From Massilia sp. UBA2604 (GTDB taxonomy: Bacteria; Pseudomonadota; Gammaproteobacteria; Burkholderiales; Burkholderiaceae_D): 17,014 bases of DNA. Of the stretch, positions 1-6,692 are shown in pieces. Numbering within the stretch: position 1 is the first letter of the stretch; the number at the start of each line of letters is the position of its first letter. The position numbers were made by a program, and so were the translations under genes. The notes below the pieces were generated by a model that did not search any database, had not been told where the DNA came from, and saw only the letters and a program-made list of their open reading frames with translations. The DNA is taken from assembly GCA_002339265.1 (NCBI GenBank), contig DDKG01000246.1, positions 1 to 17,014 on the forward strand, written 5' to 3'.

Positions 1-1
1 G

Positions 2-964
2 GCGACGGTCGACTTCCGCGACGTGGTGAGCGGGGCGCTCGACCAGACCCGGCCGCTGGTGCTGGAAAAATCGCACGAGGTGCGGGTGGAGCTGCCCGAG
101 GCGCCGGTCTGGGTGCGCGGCGACCATACCCGCCTGGTGCAGAGCGTGGCGAATATCGTCAACAACGCCGCCAAGTACACGCCCAAGGGCGGCCAGCTCG
201 CGCTGGCGCTCGAGGCGGTCGATGGCCGCATGGTCCTGCGCGTGCGCGACAACGGGTCCGGCATGCCGCCCGACCTGGTGCCGAGCGTGTTCGACCTGTT
301 CACGCAGGGCGCGCGCACGCTGGCGCGCTCGCAGGGCGGCCTCGGGCTGGGCCTGACCCTGGTCAAGCGCCTGGTCGACATGCATGAAGGCGAGGTGGCG
401 GCGCACAGCGAAGGCGTGGGCTTCGGCAGCACCTTCACGCTCACCTTGCCCTGCGTGGCGGGCGCCTGCGACGGCGGCGACGCGCAGCCGGGCGACCAGG
501 AAGCCGCGCGCGCCGTCCTGCAGCGCAAGCTCAAGGTGCTGATCGTGGACGACAACAGCGACGCCGCCGACAGCCTGGCCACCCTGCTGCAGGTGCAGGG
601 CCATGCCACCTCGGTCGAGTACGACGCGCAATCGGCCCTGCGCCGCGCACGCGCCGAGCGGCCCGACGTGATGCTGATCGATATCGGCCTGCCCGACGTC
701 GACGGCTACCAGCTGGCGCAAGAGCTGCGATCCCTGCCCGAGACGGCGGCCACGGTGCCGGTCGCCGTGACCGGCTATGGCCAGGCCAGGGACCGCGAAC
801 GGGCGCTGCAGGCGGGCTTTGCCCACCACCTGGTCAAGCCGGTCGACATGACGGCGCTGGTACGCATCCTCGAATCGAGCGCTTCGCTCGCGGCGGTGGC
901 GGAGCAGGCGCCGCCCGGGCCATCCTCGGCATCCGAGTCCGAAGAGGCGCTCGCGCCGGCCTGA
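2..964 (+). CDS. Hybrid sensor histidine kinase, C-terminal part (HATPase + receiver), 5' truncated
   Basis: This is the C-terminal part of a hybrid histidine kinase; the reading frame is open to the left edge from base 2, so the sensor and phosphoacceptor-His regions lie outside. The HATPase domain shows an N-box (NIVNNAAKYTPKGG), a G1 box (VRDNGSGMP), an F-box (FDLFTQG) and a G2 box (GGLGLGLTLVK). A receiver domain follows, starting at KVLIVDDNSDAAD. Its phosphoacceptor Asp is in MLIDIGLP (codon 680-682), the conserved Thr is in VAVTGYG, and the conserved Lys is in LVKPVD (codon 836-838). A Pro/Ser/Glu/Ala-rich tail without a domain closes the protein. In this family the kinase autophosphorylates and passes phosphate to its own receiver; the stimulus cannot be read from what is here. 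No output gene is adjacent on the right. Confidence 0.93.
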   Translation, partial: ATVDFRDVVSGALDQTRPLVLEKSHEVRVELPEAPVWVRGDHTRLVQSVANIVNNAAKYTPKGGQLALALEAVDGRMVLRVRDNGSGMPPDLVPSVFDLFTQGARTLARSQGGLGLGLTLVKRLVDMHEGEVAAHSEGVGFGSTFTLTLPCVAGACDGGDAQPGDQEAARAVLQRKLKVLIVDDNSDAADSLATLLQVQGHATSVEYDAQSALRRARAERPDVMLIDIGLPDVDGYQLAQELRSLPETAATVPVAVTGYGQARDRERALQAGFAHHLVKPVDMTALVRILESSASLAAVAEQAPPGPSSASESEEALAPA

Positions 965-1032
965 ATCGGTCGCCGGACCACGGCCGTCCGTGGCGGAGGT
1001 ATGATCATGCTTCCGTCAATGAAAGGATGAGC

Positions 1033-1722
1033 ATGTCCGAATTCGTCATCACCGCTCCCGCAACGCCATCGGTGGCCGTGGCCGGCTCCGCAGCCCGTTT
1101 CCCGGTGCGCCGCGTGTTCTGCGTCGGCCGCAACTACGCCTCGCACGCACGCGAGATGGGGAGCGACCCGAACCGCGAACCCCCGTTCTTCTTCACCAAG
1201 CCGGCCGACGCGGTGGTGCCGACCGGCGGCGCGGTGCCGTATCCGCCGTCGACCGACGACCTGCACCACGAGGTCGAGCTGGTGGTGGCGCTGGGGGCGG
1301 GCGGCGCCAACGTCGACCCGGCCGATGCGCTCGACCTGGTGTGGGGCTATGGCGTGGGCCTGGACCTGACCCGGCGCGACCTGCAGGCGGTGGCCAAGGA
1401 CACCGGCCGTCCCTGGGACATGGCCAAGGGCTTCGACGCCTCGGCGCCATGCAGCGCCCTCCATCCGGTGAGTGAGGTAGGCCATCCCGCCGAAGGCCGC
1501 ATCTGGCTCGAGGTCAACGGCGCCCTGCGCCAGCAAGGCAACCTCAATGAACTGATCTGGCCGATCGCCGACGTGATCGCCTACCTGTCGCGCTTCGTGA
1601 CGCTGGCGCCGGGCGACCTGATTTATTCGGGCACGCCGTCGGGCGTGGCGGCGCTCAAGCCGGGCGACCGTGTGCGCGGCGGCGTCGACGGCGTCGACAC
1701 CTTCGAGCTCGAGATCCGCTGA
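1033..1722 (+). CDS. Fumarylacetoacetate hydrolase (FAH) family protein, fumarylpyruvate hydrolase-like
   Basis: This is a 229-residue FAH-superfamily enzyme, a metal-dependent hydrolase or decarboxylase of acylpyruvate-type substrates at the end of aromatic degradation. The fold signature FCVGRNYASHAREMG is near residue 30. Metal ligands are visible as Glu80 and Glu82 (HHEVELVVAL) and Asp111 (GVGLDLTRRD). The closing motif SGTPSGVAALKPGDRV is present. The length fits the small single-domain subfamily that includes fumarylpyruvate hydrolase and acylpyruvases. I chose ATG 1033 because GAAAGGA (1021-1027) is then about 5 bases upstream; the ATG at 1027 would overlap that site. No aromatic-pathway gene is adjacent, so the exact substrate is open. 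Its last 100 bp overlap the antisense gene at 1623-2501. Confidence 0.9.
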   Translation: MSEFVITAPATPSVAVAGSAARFPVRRVFCVGRNYASHAREMGSDPNREPPFFFTKPADAVVPTGGAVPYPPSTDDLHHEVELVVALGAGGANVDPADALDLVWGYGVGLDLTRRDLQAVAKDTGRPWDMAKGFDASAPCSALHPVSEVGHPAEGRIWLEVNGALRQQGNLNELIWPIADVIAYLSRFVTLAPGDLIYSGTPSGVAALKPGDRVRGGVDGVDTFELEIR

Positions 1723-2501
1723 CCCTCGATCAAGTCCGCCATCTGCGCCTGCAAGACCTGGCGCGCCGCGTCGAGCTGCGCGCCGTTGGTCTTGCTTGAC
1801 AACGCGGAACGCTCCTTGCGGCCCAGGAAGTAGGCGACCCGCTCGGCGTTCGCGCCGGAAGGGTGGGGCAGGCCGTGCAGGATGCGGCTCGCGGTCAGTA
1901 TCCCTTGCGCCGCCAGCCAGTCCATGCCTTCGCCCACGCTGGCGCCCATCGGGATGTACAGGGCGTCGGGCAGCATGGCCGCTTCATGCGCGAAGTAGCG
2001 CAGCGTTTCGTCCCGCAGGAAGGCGTGGCGCGGCATGGCCGGCGTGCCGCTGTAGTTCTTGCCATCGACGAAGACCGGATGGCGCAGGATGGCGCCGATG
2101 TGCACCAGGCTCGCGTCTGCGTTGAACAGCGTGGCGCAGCTGGCGATGCCGAGCCAGCGCTGGACGCCGATCGCATCGAGCAGGGCCACGAAGTTGGGCC
2201 GGATCGCGCCGCTGAAGGCGCCGGCCTGGCGCGCCGCGCGCAGCACCTCGTCGCGCGTGCTGCCTTGCGCCATCTGGCGCTGCGCCTCGCGCATCGCATT
2301 CTTCCACTGCACGAAGCCGGGCGAGATCCCGACCACCACCACGCGTGCGGTGCGGTTCACCGATTCGAACGGGATGTAGTAGCTGCGGTAGCGTCCGGCA
2401 TGTGCCAATAGGAAATGCTCCGGGATATCAGCCGGCGCGGCGATGCCGGTCACATCCAGCGCGCGGATCGCATCCGCATAACGGTCGAAAAGAATATCCA
2501 T
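1623..2501 (-). CDS. Uracil-DNA glycosylase-superfamily-like protein
   Basis: This is a 292-residue soluble protein. It resembles the uracil-DNA glycosylase (UDG) superfamily in two places. The first is a strand-loop motif VVVVGISPGFVQW (Gly58-Gly62), positioned like the catalytic GxxPG loop. The second is a C-terminal LPHPSGANAER (His213-Pro-Ser-Gly), positioned like the HPS DNA-intercalation loop. Between them lie a conserved-looking RPNF and a SCATLFNADAS segment. Family members excise uracil or damaged bases in the cytoplasm; activity here is inference. The recognisable domain ends near residue 259. The last 33 residues are read entirely from the antisense of the convergent FAH gene and look like run-on sequence. 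No strong ribosome site precedes the ATG. It could instead be an uncharacterised relative with another activity. Confidence 0.72.
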   Translation of the reverse strand: MDILFDRYADAIRALDVTGIAAPADIPEHFLLAHAGRYRSYYIPFESVNRTARVVVVGISPGFVQWKNAMREAQRQMAQGSTRDEVLRAARQAGAFSGAIRPNFVALLDAIGVQRWLGIASCATLFNADASLVHIGAILRHPVFVDGKNYSGTPAMPRHAFLRDETLRYFAHEAAMLPDALYIPMGASVGEGMDWLAAQGILTASRILHGLPHPSGANAERVAYFLGRKERSALSSKTNGAQLDAARQVLQAQMADLIEGQRISSSKVSTPSTPPRTRSPGLSAATPDGVPE

Positions 2502-2627
2502 GTGGCAGGGCAGAAAGACGTCAACAAGCTCGACATTCTGCCAGCGTTTTGAGACGCATCAATGCACGCAAAGTTTGATAGGCTAGCGACATCGACGCAC
2601 ATTGCGCCAGATCGAGCGGAGGTTGTC

Positions 2628-3485
2628 ATGGCGCAAGTCGCATTGATCGCCGTGCATGGCATGGGGGAAACGCTGCCCGCGTATGCGGACGGGCTGATGG
2701 CCCAGCTGCGCAGCCGGCTTGGTCCGCTCGCGGGCCAGGTCACGATGCGCTCCGTGTACTACCAGGGCATCCTGCACGAAAACCAGCGCCAGGTCTGGGA
2801 GCGCACCGCCGCCGCCGGCAGGGTGCGCTACGACGCCTTGCGCAAATTCGTGCTGTACGGCCTGGGCGACGCCGCCGGACTGGAAAACCGCAAGGAGATC
2901 CCCGGTTCGGTCTATGAGCTGGCCCAGGGAGAAATCGCCGGCGCCCTGCTGTCGGCCCACGCGGTCCGGCCCGACATGCCGGTGGTGTTCGTCGCCCAGT
3001 CGCTCGGAGGGCAGGTGCTGTCGAGCTATCTGTACGACGCACAGAAGGCGGCCGCCGGCCGACCGGTCGGCGCCGGGATCTGGCGCAACGTCGATGCCTG
3101 GGCGAGCGGCGCGCTGGGCCGGCCATTGACGGCGAGCGAGCGCATGGTCCTGGGCGGCGGCACCTGCGCCGGCCTGGTCACCACCGGCTGCAATATCCCG
3201 ATCTTCGTCGCCGCCCACAAGGAGATGGGCATCATCCCGATCGCGCCGCCCACCTCGCTGTTCAAGTGGATCAACTTCTATGATCCGGACGACGTGCTGG
3301 GCTGGCCGCTGCAGCCGCTGTCGCGCGGCTACCGGGCGCTGGTCGAGGACCGCGCGATCAATGCCAGCGGCGGCCTTGGCAGCCTGCTGGCGCGCAGCTG
3401 GAATCCGCTGTCGCACGAGAGCTACTGGGAAGACGGCGCGGTGCTGGACGCGATCGCCGCCATGCTGCGCCGGCTGGCGGCCTGA
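2628..3485 (+). CDS. Alpha/beta-hydrolase fold protein (lipase/esterase-like)
   Basis: This is a 285-residue protein with no signal peptide, so probably cytoplasmic. The N-terminal strand and oxyanion loop read VALIAVHGMGET (His10-Gly11). The nucleophile elbow is VVFVAQSLGGQVLSSYLYD, with Ser125 as candidate nucleophile. A candidate acid lies in NFYDPDDVLGWPL (Asp219-Asp222), and the candidate catalytic His263 is in LSHESYWED. This order Ser-Asp-His is the alpha/beta-hydrolase arrangement, so a serine hydrolase is likely; the substrate is unknown. The ATG at 2628 is preferred because GGAGG (2618-2622) sits 5 bases upstream; the upstream ATG at 2562 would add 22 residues and lacks such a site. 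It is divergent from the UDG-like gene and followed by a REP-like palindrome 28 bp after its stop. Confidence 0.82.
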   Translation: MAQVALIAVHGMGETLPAYADGLMAQLRSRLGPLAGQVTMRSVYYQGILHENQRQVWERTAAAGRVRYDALRKFVLYGLGDAAGLENRKEIPGSVYELAQGEIAGALLSAHAVRPDMPVVFVAQSLGGQVLSSYLYDAQKAAAGRPVGAGIWRNVDAWASGALGRPLTASERMVLGGGTCAGLVTTGCNIPIFVAAHKEMGIIPIAPPTSLFKWINFYDPDDVLGWPLQPLSRGYRALVEDRAINASGGLGSLLARSWNPLSHESYWEDGAVLDAIAAMLRRLAA

Positions 3486-3512
3486 GTCTTACCAGGCCGC
3501 CGACGCTCGCAC

Positions 3513-3539
3513 GTCATTCCTGCCACTGGCAGGAATGAC
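3513..3539. terminator. Perfect palindrome after the alpha/beta hydrolase (REP-associated, possible terminator)
   Basis: GTCATTCCTGCC and its exact reverse complement GGCAGGAATGAC flank a 3-base loop (ACT), giving a 12-bp perfect stem 28 bp after the hydrolase stop. There is no T tract, so intrinsic termination is uncertain. It shares GTCATTCC with the neighbouring REP units and directly abuts the REP stem at 3540-3557. Confidence 0.6.
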
Positions 3540-3564
3540 TTCCCGCGCAGGCGGGAATCCAAGT
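3540..3564 (+). repeat. REP-like unit 1, forward
   Basis: The stem TTCCCGC/GCGGGAA closes on GCAG and is followed by TCCAAGT. Its 21 bp from 3544 to 3564 recur exactly, inverted, at 3610-3630. Confidence 0.85.
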
Positions 3565-3609
3565 TTGCTTGCGCAACCATTAGCGCTCATGCTGACGGCG
3601 GAGCAAAGG

Positions 3610-3630
3610 ACTTGGATTCCCGCCTGCGCG
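3610..3630 (-). repeat. REP-like unit 2, inverted half copy
   Basis: ACTTGGATTCCCGCC followed by TGCGCG is the exact reverse complement of 3544-3564. It pairs with unit 1 across a 45-bp spacer. The outer GGGAATGACGT half is missing. Confidence 0.85.
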
Positions 3631-3665
3631 CACTAGCGTCCGGAATATTTATTCGCAAAGTATGC

Positions 3666-3696
3666 ACGTCATTCCCGCGCAGGCGGGAATCCAAGT
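3666..3696 (+). repeat. REP-like unit 3, forward, full
   Basis: This is the most complete copy: ACGTCATTCCCGC, then GCAG, then GCGGGAATCCAAGTGA. It is the reference for the family in this window. Confidence 0.88.
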
Positions 3697-3773
3697 GAAG
3701 TCACAGAATGTTCATCCTCCAACTTGGCCCCAACGTCCATCGGAGGTCGATTTTAAGGCCGCTGGCTGGCGAC

Positions 3774-3804
3774 ACTTGGGTTCCCGCCTTCGCGGGAACG
3801 ACGT
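3774..3804 (-). repeat. REP-like unit 4, inverted, diverged
   Basis: ACTTGGGTTCCCGCC, TTC, GCGGGAACGACGT matches the reverse complement of unit 3 with a few substitutions. These include compensated or stem-neutral changes, so the GTTCCCGC/GCGGGAAC stem is kept. Confidence 0.82.
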
Positions 3805-3861
3805 GGTTTTAGCTATGACTCTTTATATTTCAGAGGCGTGAAAATATCCCGGACACCAGTG

Positions 3862-3881
3862 CGCCTGCGCGGGAATGACGT
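3862..3881 (-). repeat. REP-like unit 5, inverted partial copy
   Basis: CGCCTGCGCGGGAATGACGT equals the right half of the inverted unit. The ACTTGGATTCC half is absent, so this is a truncated copy near the 3' end of the chemotaxis receptor. Confidence 0.75.
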
Positions 3882-3905
3882 GCTAGGGCTGCGGATTGAC
3901 GAACC

Positions 3906-3931
3906 GGCGCCATGGACTCGAACCAGGCGCC
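3906..3931 (-). terminator. Hairpin 8 bases downstream of the chemotaxis receptor stop
   Basis: On the minus strand GGCGCC-TGG, a 7-base loop TTCGAGT, then CCA-T-GGCGCC form a 9-bp stem with one bulged T. It begins 8 bases after the TGA of the receptor gene. No U tract follows, so it is a weak terminator or an mRNA-end stabiliser. The loop and its flanks resemble a tRNA T-arm, but no tRNA is present. Confidence 0.45.
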
Positions 3932-3939
3932 AGCAACCA

Positions 3940-5541
3940 TCACATCGCCAGCGCCGGGGTCTTGCGCAGCGCCAGGCGCGGCTGGGCAGCCGCATCCGCA
4001 TCGCCCAGCCTGAACTCGGCAGCCACCTGCGCCAGACGCGCGGCCTGCTCCTGCATGCTGGCCGCGGCTGCTGCGGCCTGTTCCACCAGCGCCGCGTTCT
4101 GCTGCGTCACCTGGTCCATCTGCGTGATCGCCTCGTTCACCTGGTGGATGCCGGTGCGCTGCTCCTGCGTGGCCGAGGTGATCTCGGACATCATGTCGGT
4201 CACGCGCGCCACGCTGGTCACCACGTCGTGCATGGTGGTGCCGGCCTGCTGCACCAGGGTCGTGCCGGCGTTCACCTGGGTCATCGAGTCGCCGATCAGG
4301 CCCTTGATTTCCTTGGCCGCGCTGGCCGAGCGCTGCGCCAGGTTGCGCACCTCGCTCGCCACCACGGCAAAGCCGCGGCCCTGCTCGCCGGCGCGCGCCG
4401 CTTCCACCGCCGCATTCAGGGCCAGGATATTGGTCTGGAAGGCGATGCCGTCGATCACGCCGATGATGTCGACGATCTTGCGCGCGGAGGCGTCGATCGA
4501 GCCCATCGTGTCGACCACCTGACCGACGATGGCGCCGCCGCGCGCCGCCACCTGGGACGCCGCCTGTGCCAGGCCATTGGCCTGCACCGCATTGTCGGCG
4601 TTCTGGCGCACGGTCGCCGTCAGTTCTTCCATCGAGGCCGCCGTCTCTTCGAGCGAGCTGGCCTGCTGCTCGGTGCGGCTCGAAAGGTCGAGGTTGCCGG
4701 CCGCGATCTCGCTCGACGCGGTCGAGATGGCGGTGGTGCCTTGCTGGACCTGGGCCACGACCCGGGCCAGGGCGCCGTTCATGGTTTCCAGCGCCCGCAT
4801 CAAGTCGCCCACTTCGTCTTTCGGGTAGGTGGCGAAGGTATTGCCCAGGTTGCCCGATGCCACTGTCCTGGCTACGTCCAGAGCGGTATCGAGCGGCCGC
4901 GTGATGCTGCGCGTGATCATGAGGGCGGCCACCGAGCCGAGCGCCGTGGCCAGCACGGTCAGCAGGATGACCAGGCGCGTGCTGCGCTCGTTGGCGGCTT
5001 CGATGTCGAGCGCGATCTGGTCGATCGACTTGCGCTGGATCTGCAGCAGGCTCAGCACCCGCGCGCCGTACGCGGCGGCAGCCGGGGAAAAGACCGCGTC
5101 GTAGGCCTGCTCGGCGCCGGCGGCGTCGCCCGCCGTGCGGGCGTTCATCACCACTTCCTTGGCGTCCTGGTATTTCTTGCGCAGGCCCAGGATCTCTTGC
5201 AACGTCTGTTTTTCTTCGGGCGAGTCGAGCAGGACCTCGACCTTCTTCAGGATCGCGGTGGTGTCGGTCACGCTGTCCTTGATCGGCTTGGCGAACACGG
5301 TCGACAGCGTGCTGTCGGTGCTGCGCGCGATCAGCGAGGTGCGCGCAATTGCCGAGTACGTCATGACATACCAGTCCGAGACCAGGCGCTCCTTGGCCAG
5401 GGGCTTCTGCATCATCAGGTGGGTCGCCTCGGCACTGCTGCGCGTGGTGTATAGCGCGAATGCGGTGCCGGCAAGTGAAAGGATGAGGATCGTGGCGAAC
5501 GCCAGCGTCAGGCGGGAGCCGATGCGTAGATTTTTTAACAC
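3940..5541 (-). CDS. Methyl-accepting chemotaxis protein
   Basis: This is a transmembrane chemoreceptor of 533 residues. TM1 is near residues 10-30 ([21 protein letters not shown]). A roughly 155-residue periplasmic four-helix-type sensor region follows, then TM2 near 188-208 ([19 protein letters not shown]). A HAMP domain begins [14 protein letters not shown] long signalling coiled coil has the canonical tip [20 protein letters not shown] around 375-395. The tip contacts CheA/CheW and swings flagellar bias; the ligand is unknown. The protein ends RKTPALAM, without the NWETF-type CheR/CheB tether. I prefer the GTG at 5541 (reading [14 protein letters not shown], the usual receptor start, with AGGGG about 11 bases upstream); another GTG at 5589 would add 16 residues that look untypical. 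No che or fla gene is adjacent. Confidence 0.9.
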   Translation of the reverse strand: MLKNLRIGSRLTLAFATILILSLAGTAFALYTTRSSAEATHLMMQKPLAKERLVSDWYVMTYSAIARTSLIARSTDSTLSTVFAKPIKDSVTDTTAILKKVEVLLDSPEEKQTLQEILGLRKKYQDAKEVVMNARTAGDAAGAEQAYDAVFSPAAAAYGARVLSLLQIQRKSIDQIALDIEAANERSTRLVILLTVLATALGSVAALMITRSITRPLDTALDVARTVASGNLGNTFATYPKDEVGDLMRALETMNGALARVVAQVQQGTTAISTASSEIAAGNLDLSSRTEQQASSLEETAASMEELTATVRQNADNAVQANGLAQAASQVAARGGAIVGQVVDTMGSIDASARKIVDIIGVIDGIAFQTNILALNAAVEAARAGEQGRGFAVVASEVRNLAQRSASAAKEIKGLIGDSMTQVNAGTTLVQQAGTTMHDVVTSVARVTDMMSEITSATQEQRTGIHQVNEAITQMDQVTQQNAALVEQAAAAAASMQEQAARLAQVAAEFRLGDADAAAQPRLALRKTPALAM

Positions 5542-5648
5542 GATGTTAATAACCCCTAGAAACGGAAAATTCCGAACGGAAAGTATCACCTGTTTAAACC
5601 TAAAATGAAATCTCCTGATGCGCTGCTGTTGTAAGGACGCATCGACTG

Positions 5649-6692
5649 TTAAATCGGCGAGTCTTTCCGTTCACGCGCGGCGTCTTCCTGGCGCATGCGC
5701 TCGCGCACGCCGCCGTCGATGCCCGTCGTGCCCTGCATCGGCCGGTGCACGGCGCCGCTGGTTGGTGGCGCCGGCGGCGAATCCTCGAACTGCGCCTCGT
5801 GGGCGATGTTCGCCGCCATGCGCTCGGCCACATCGGGCGCGATGCGGTGGCTCCAGTAGGCGGCGCGCGCCTTCCAGCCGGTCGGCACTTCCTCGCGCGG
5901 GTACAGCGTGGCGTGCACGATGATGTCGACCACCTTCGCCGGATCGTCCATCAGCGGCATGCGCGGGCGGTGGCCGCTATAGTTGGCGGCCTGGTTGAAG
6001 AATTCGGTGTCGGTGGCCCAGGGCAGGATCGTGGCCACGCGCACCCGGTCCAGCCGCGCCAGCCGCAGCTCTTCGTTCAGGGCCCGTCCCAGTCCAAGAA
6101 TCGCCGCCTTGGTCGAGGCGTACGAAGCGTGATAGGCCAGCGGGATCACGCTTTCCACCGAGCCCAGATTGACCAGCGTGCCGCTGCCCTGGGTGCGGAA
6201 CTGGCGCAGCGCGACATGGCTGCCGTAGATCACGCCTTTCAGGTTGACGTCGACGATGCGCGCATGGTCTTCGAGCGGGACGTCCTCGAAGCGGCCGATG
6301 GCGCCGACGCCGGCGTTGTTGATCCAGACGTCGATGCGGCCGAAGCGCTCCAGCGTGGCCCTGGCCAGCTGCTCGACCTGGCCTGCCTCGGCGACGTCGG
6401 TCGGCACCACCAGCGCCGCGCCGCCGGCAGCCCTGATGCGGGTGGCGACGTCTTCCAGGGCGTCGGCGCGGCGCGCGGCCAGCACCACGTTGGCGCCCAT
6501 GCCGCCCAGGCGTTCGGCCACGCCTCGTCCCAGGCCGCTCGAAGCGCCGGTGACGACATAGGTCTTGCCCGCGATCGCGGCCTGGTCGCTGCCCGACAGC
6601 GAAGTGGCGCATCCGCCCAGCAACAGGGCGGCGCACAGCACGACAGCGTTCGACAGCAGGCGCAGCGGATGGTCGAAGGCCGGCCGGGTCAT
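5649..6692 (-). CDS. Short-chain dehydrogenase/reductase with an N-terminal lipobox
   Basis: This is a 347-residue classical SDR oxidoreductase. The NAD(P)-binding motif TGASSGLG is at 48-55 and NNAG at 125-128. The catalytic Ser178 is in NLGSVES, and Tyr191/Lys195 are in SYASTK. Arg74-Arg75 after the second strand (LAARR) suggest NADP(H) preference. A hydrophobic stretch ends in LLLGGC (Cys28), a lipobox, with Ala at +2, so it may be an exported lipoprotein; otherwise the segment is a membrane anchor. No other Met lies between residue 1 and the Rossmann motif, so the segment belongs to the protein. The extra C-terminal 50-60 residues are Pro/Arg-rich. Its ATG overlaps the TGA of the asparaginase gene (ATGA, 6692-6689), so the two are translationally coupled. 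The substrate is unknown. Confidence 0.88.
   Translation of the reverse strand: MTRPAFDHPLRLLSNAVVLCAALLLGGCATSLSGSDQAAIAGKTYVVTGASSGLGRGVAERLGGMGANVVLAARRADALEDVATRIRAAGGAALVVPTDVAEAGQVEQLARATLERFGRIDVWINNAGVGAIGRFEDVPLEDHARIVDVNLKGVIYGSHVALRQFRTQGSGTLVNLGSVESVIPLAYHASYASTKAAILGLGRALNEELRLARLDRVRVATILPWATDTEFFNQAANYSGHRPRMPLMDDPAKVVDIIVHATLYPREEVPTGWKARAAYWSHRIAPDVAERMAANIAHEAQFEDSPPAPPTSGAVHRPMQGTTGIDGGVRERMRQEDAARERKDSPI

Larger units (their letters stand above)
3486..3939. repeat. Intergenic cluster of REP-like palindromes
   Basis: This 454-bp gap between the convergent hydrolase and chemotaxis-receptor genes holds no convincing gene. It carries at least five copies, whole or partial, of one palindromic unit built from ACGTCATTCCCGC, a GCAG/CTGC centre, and GCGGGAATCCAAGT. 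The copies lie at 3513-3564, 3610-3630, 3666-3696, 3774-3804 and 3862-3881, in alternating orientation. The first four form two head-to-head pairs with spacers of 45 and 77 bp, which is the REPIN-type arrangement. Such elements are non-autonomous and usually sit between convergent genes. No RAYT-type transposase is in the window. Confidence 0.85.

Noticed and set aside
3510..3881. Possible CRISPR array from the recurring GGCGGGAATCC units
   Set aside because: Units alternate in orientation, vary in length and spacing, and no cas gene is near; REP-like palindromes fit better.
3906..3940. Possible tRNA on the minus strand from the GGTTCGAGTCC sequence
   Set aside because: No acceptor stem, D-arm or anticodon arm upstream; the preceding bases are the chemoreceptor coding end.
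3838..5454. A 538-codon plus-strand open frame opposite the chemoreceptor
   Set aside because: His/Arg/Gly/Leu-rich antisense shadow typical of GC-rich DNA; the minus strand encodes a complete chemoreceptor.
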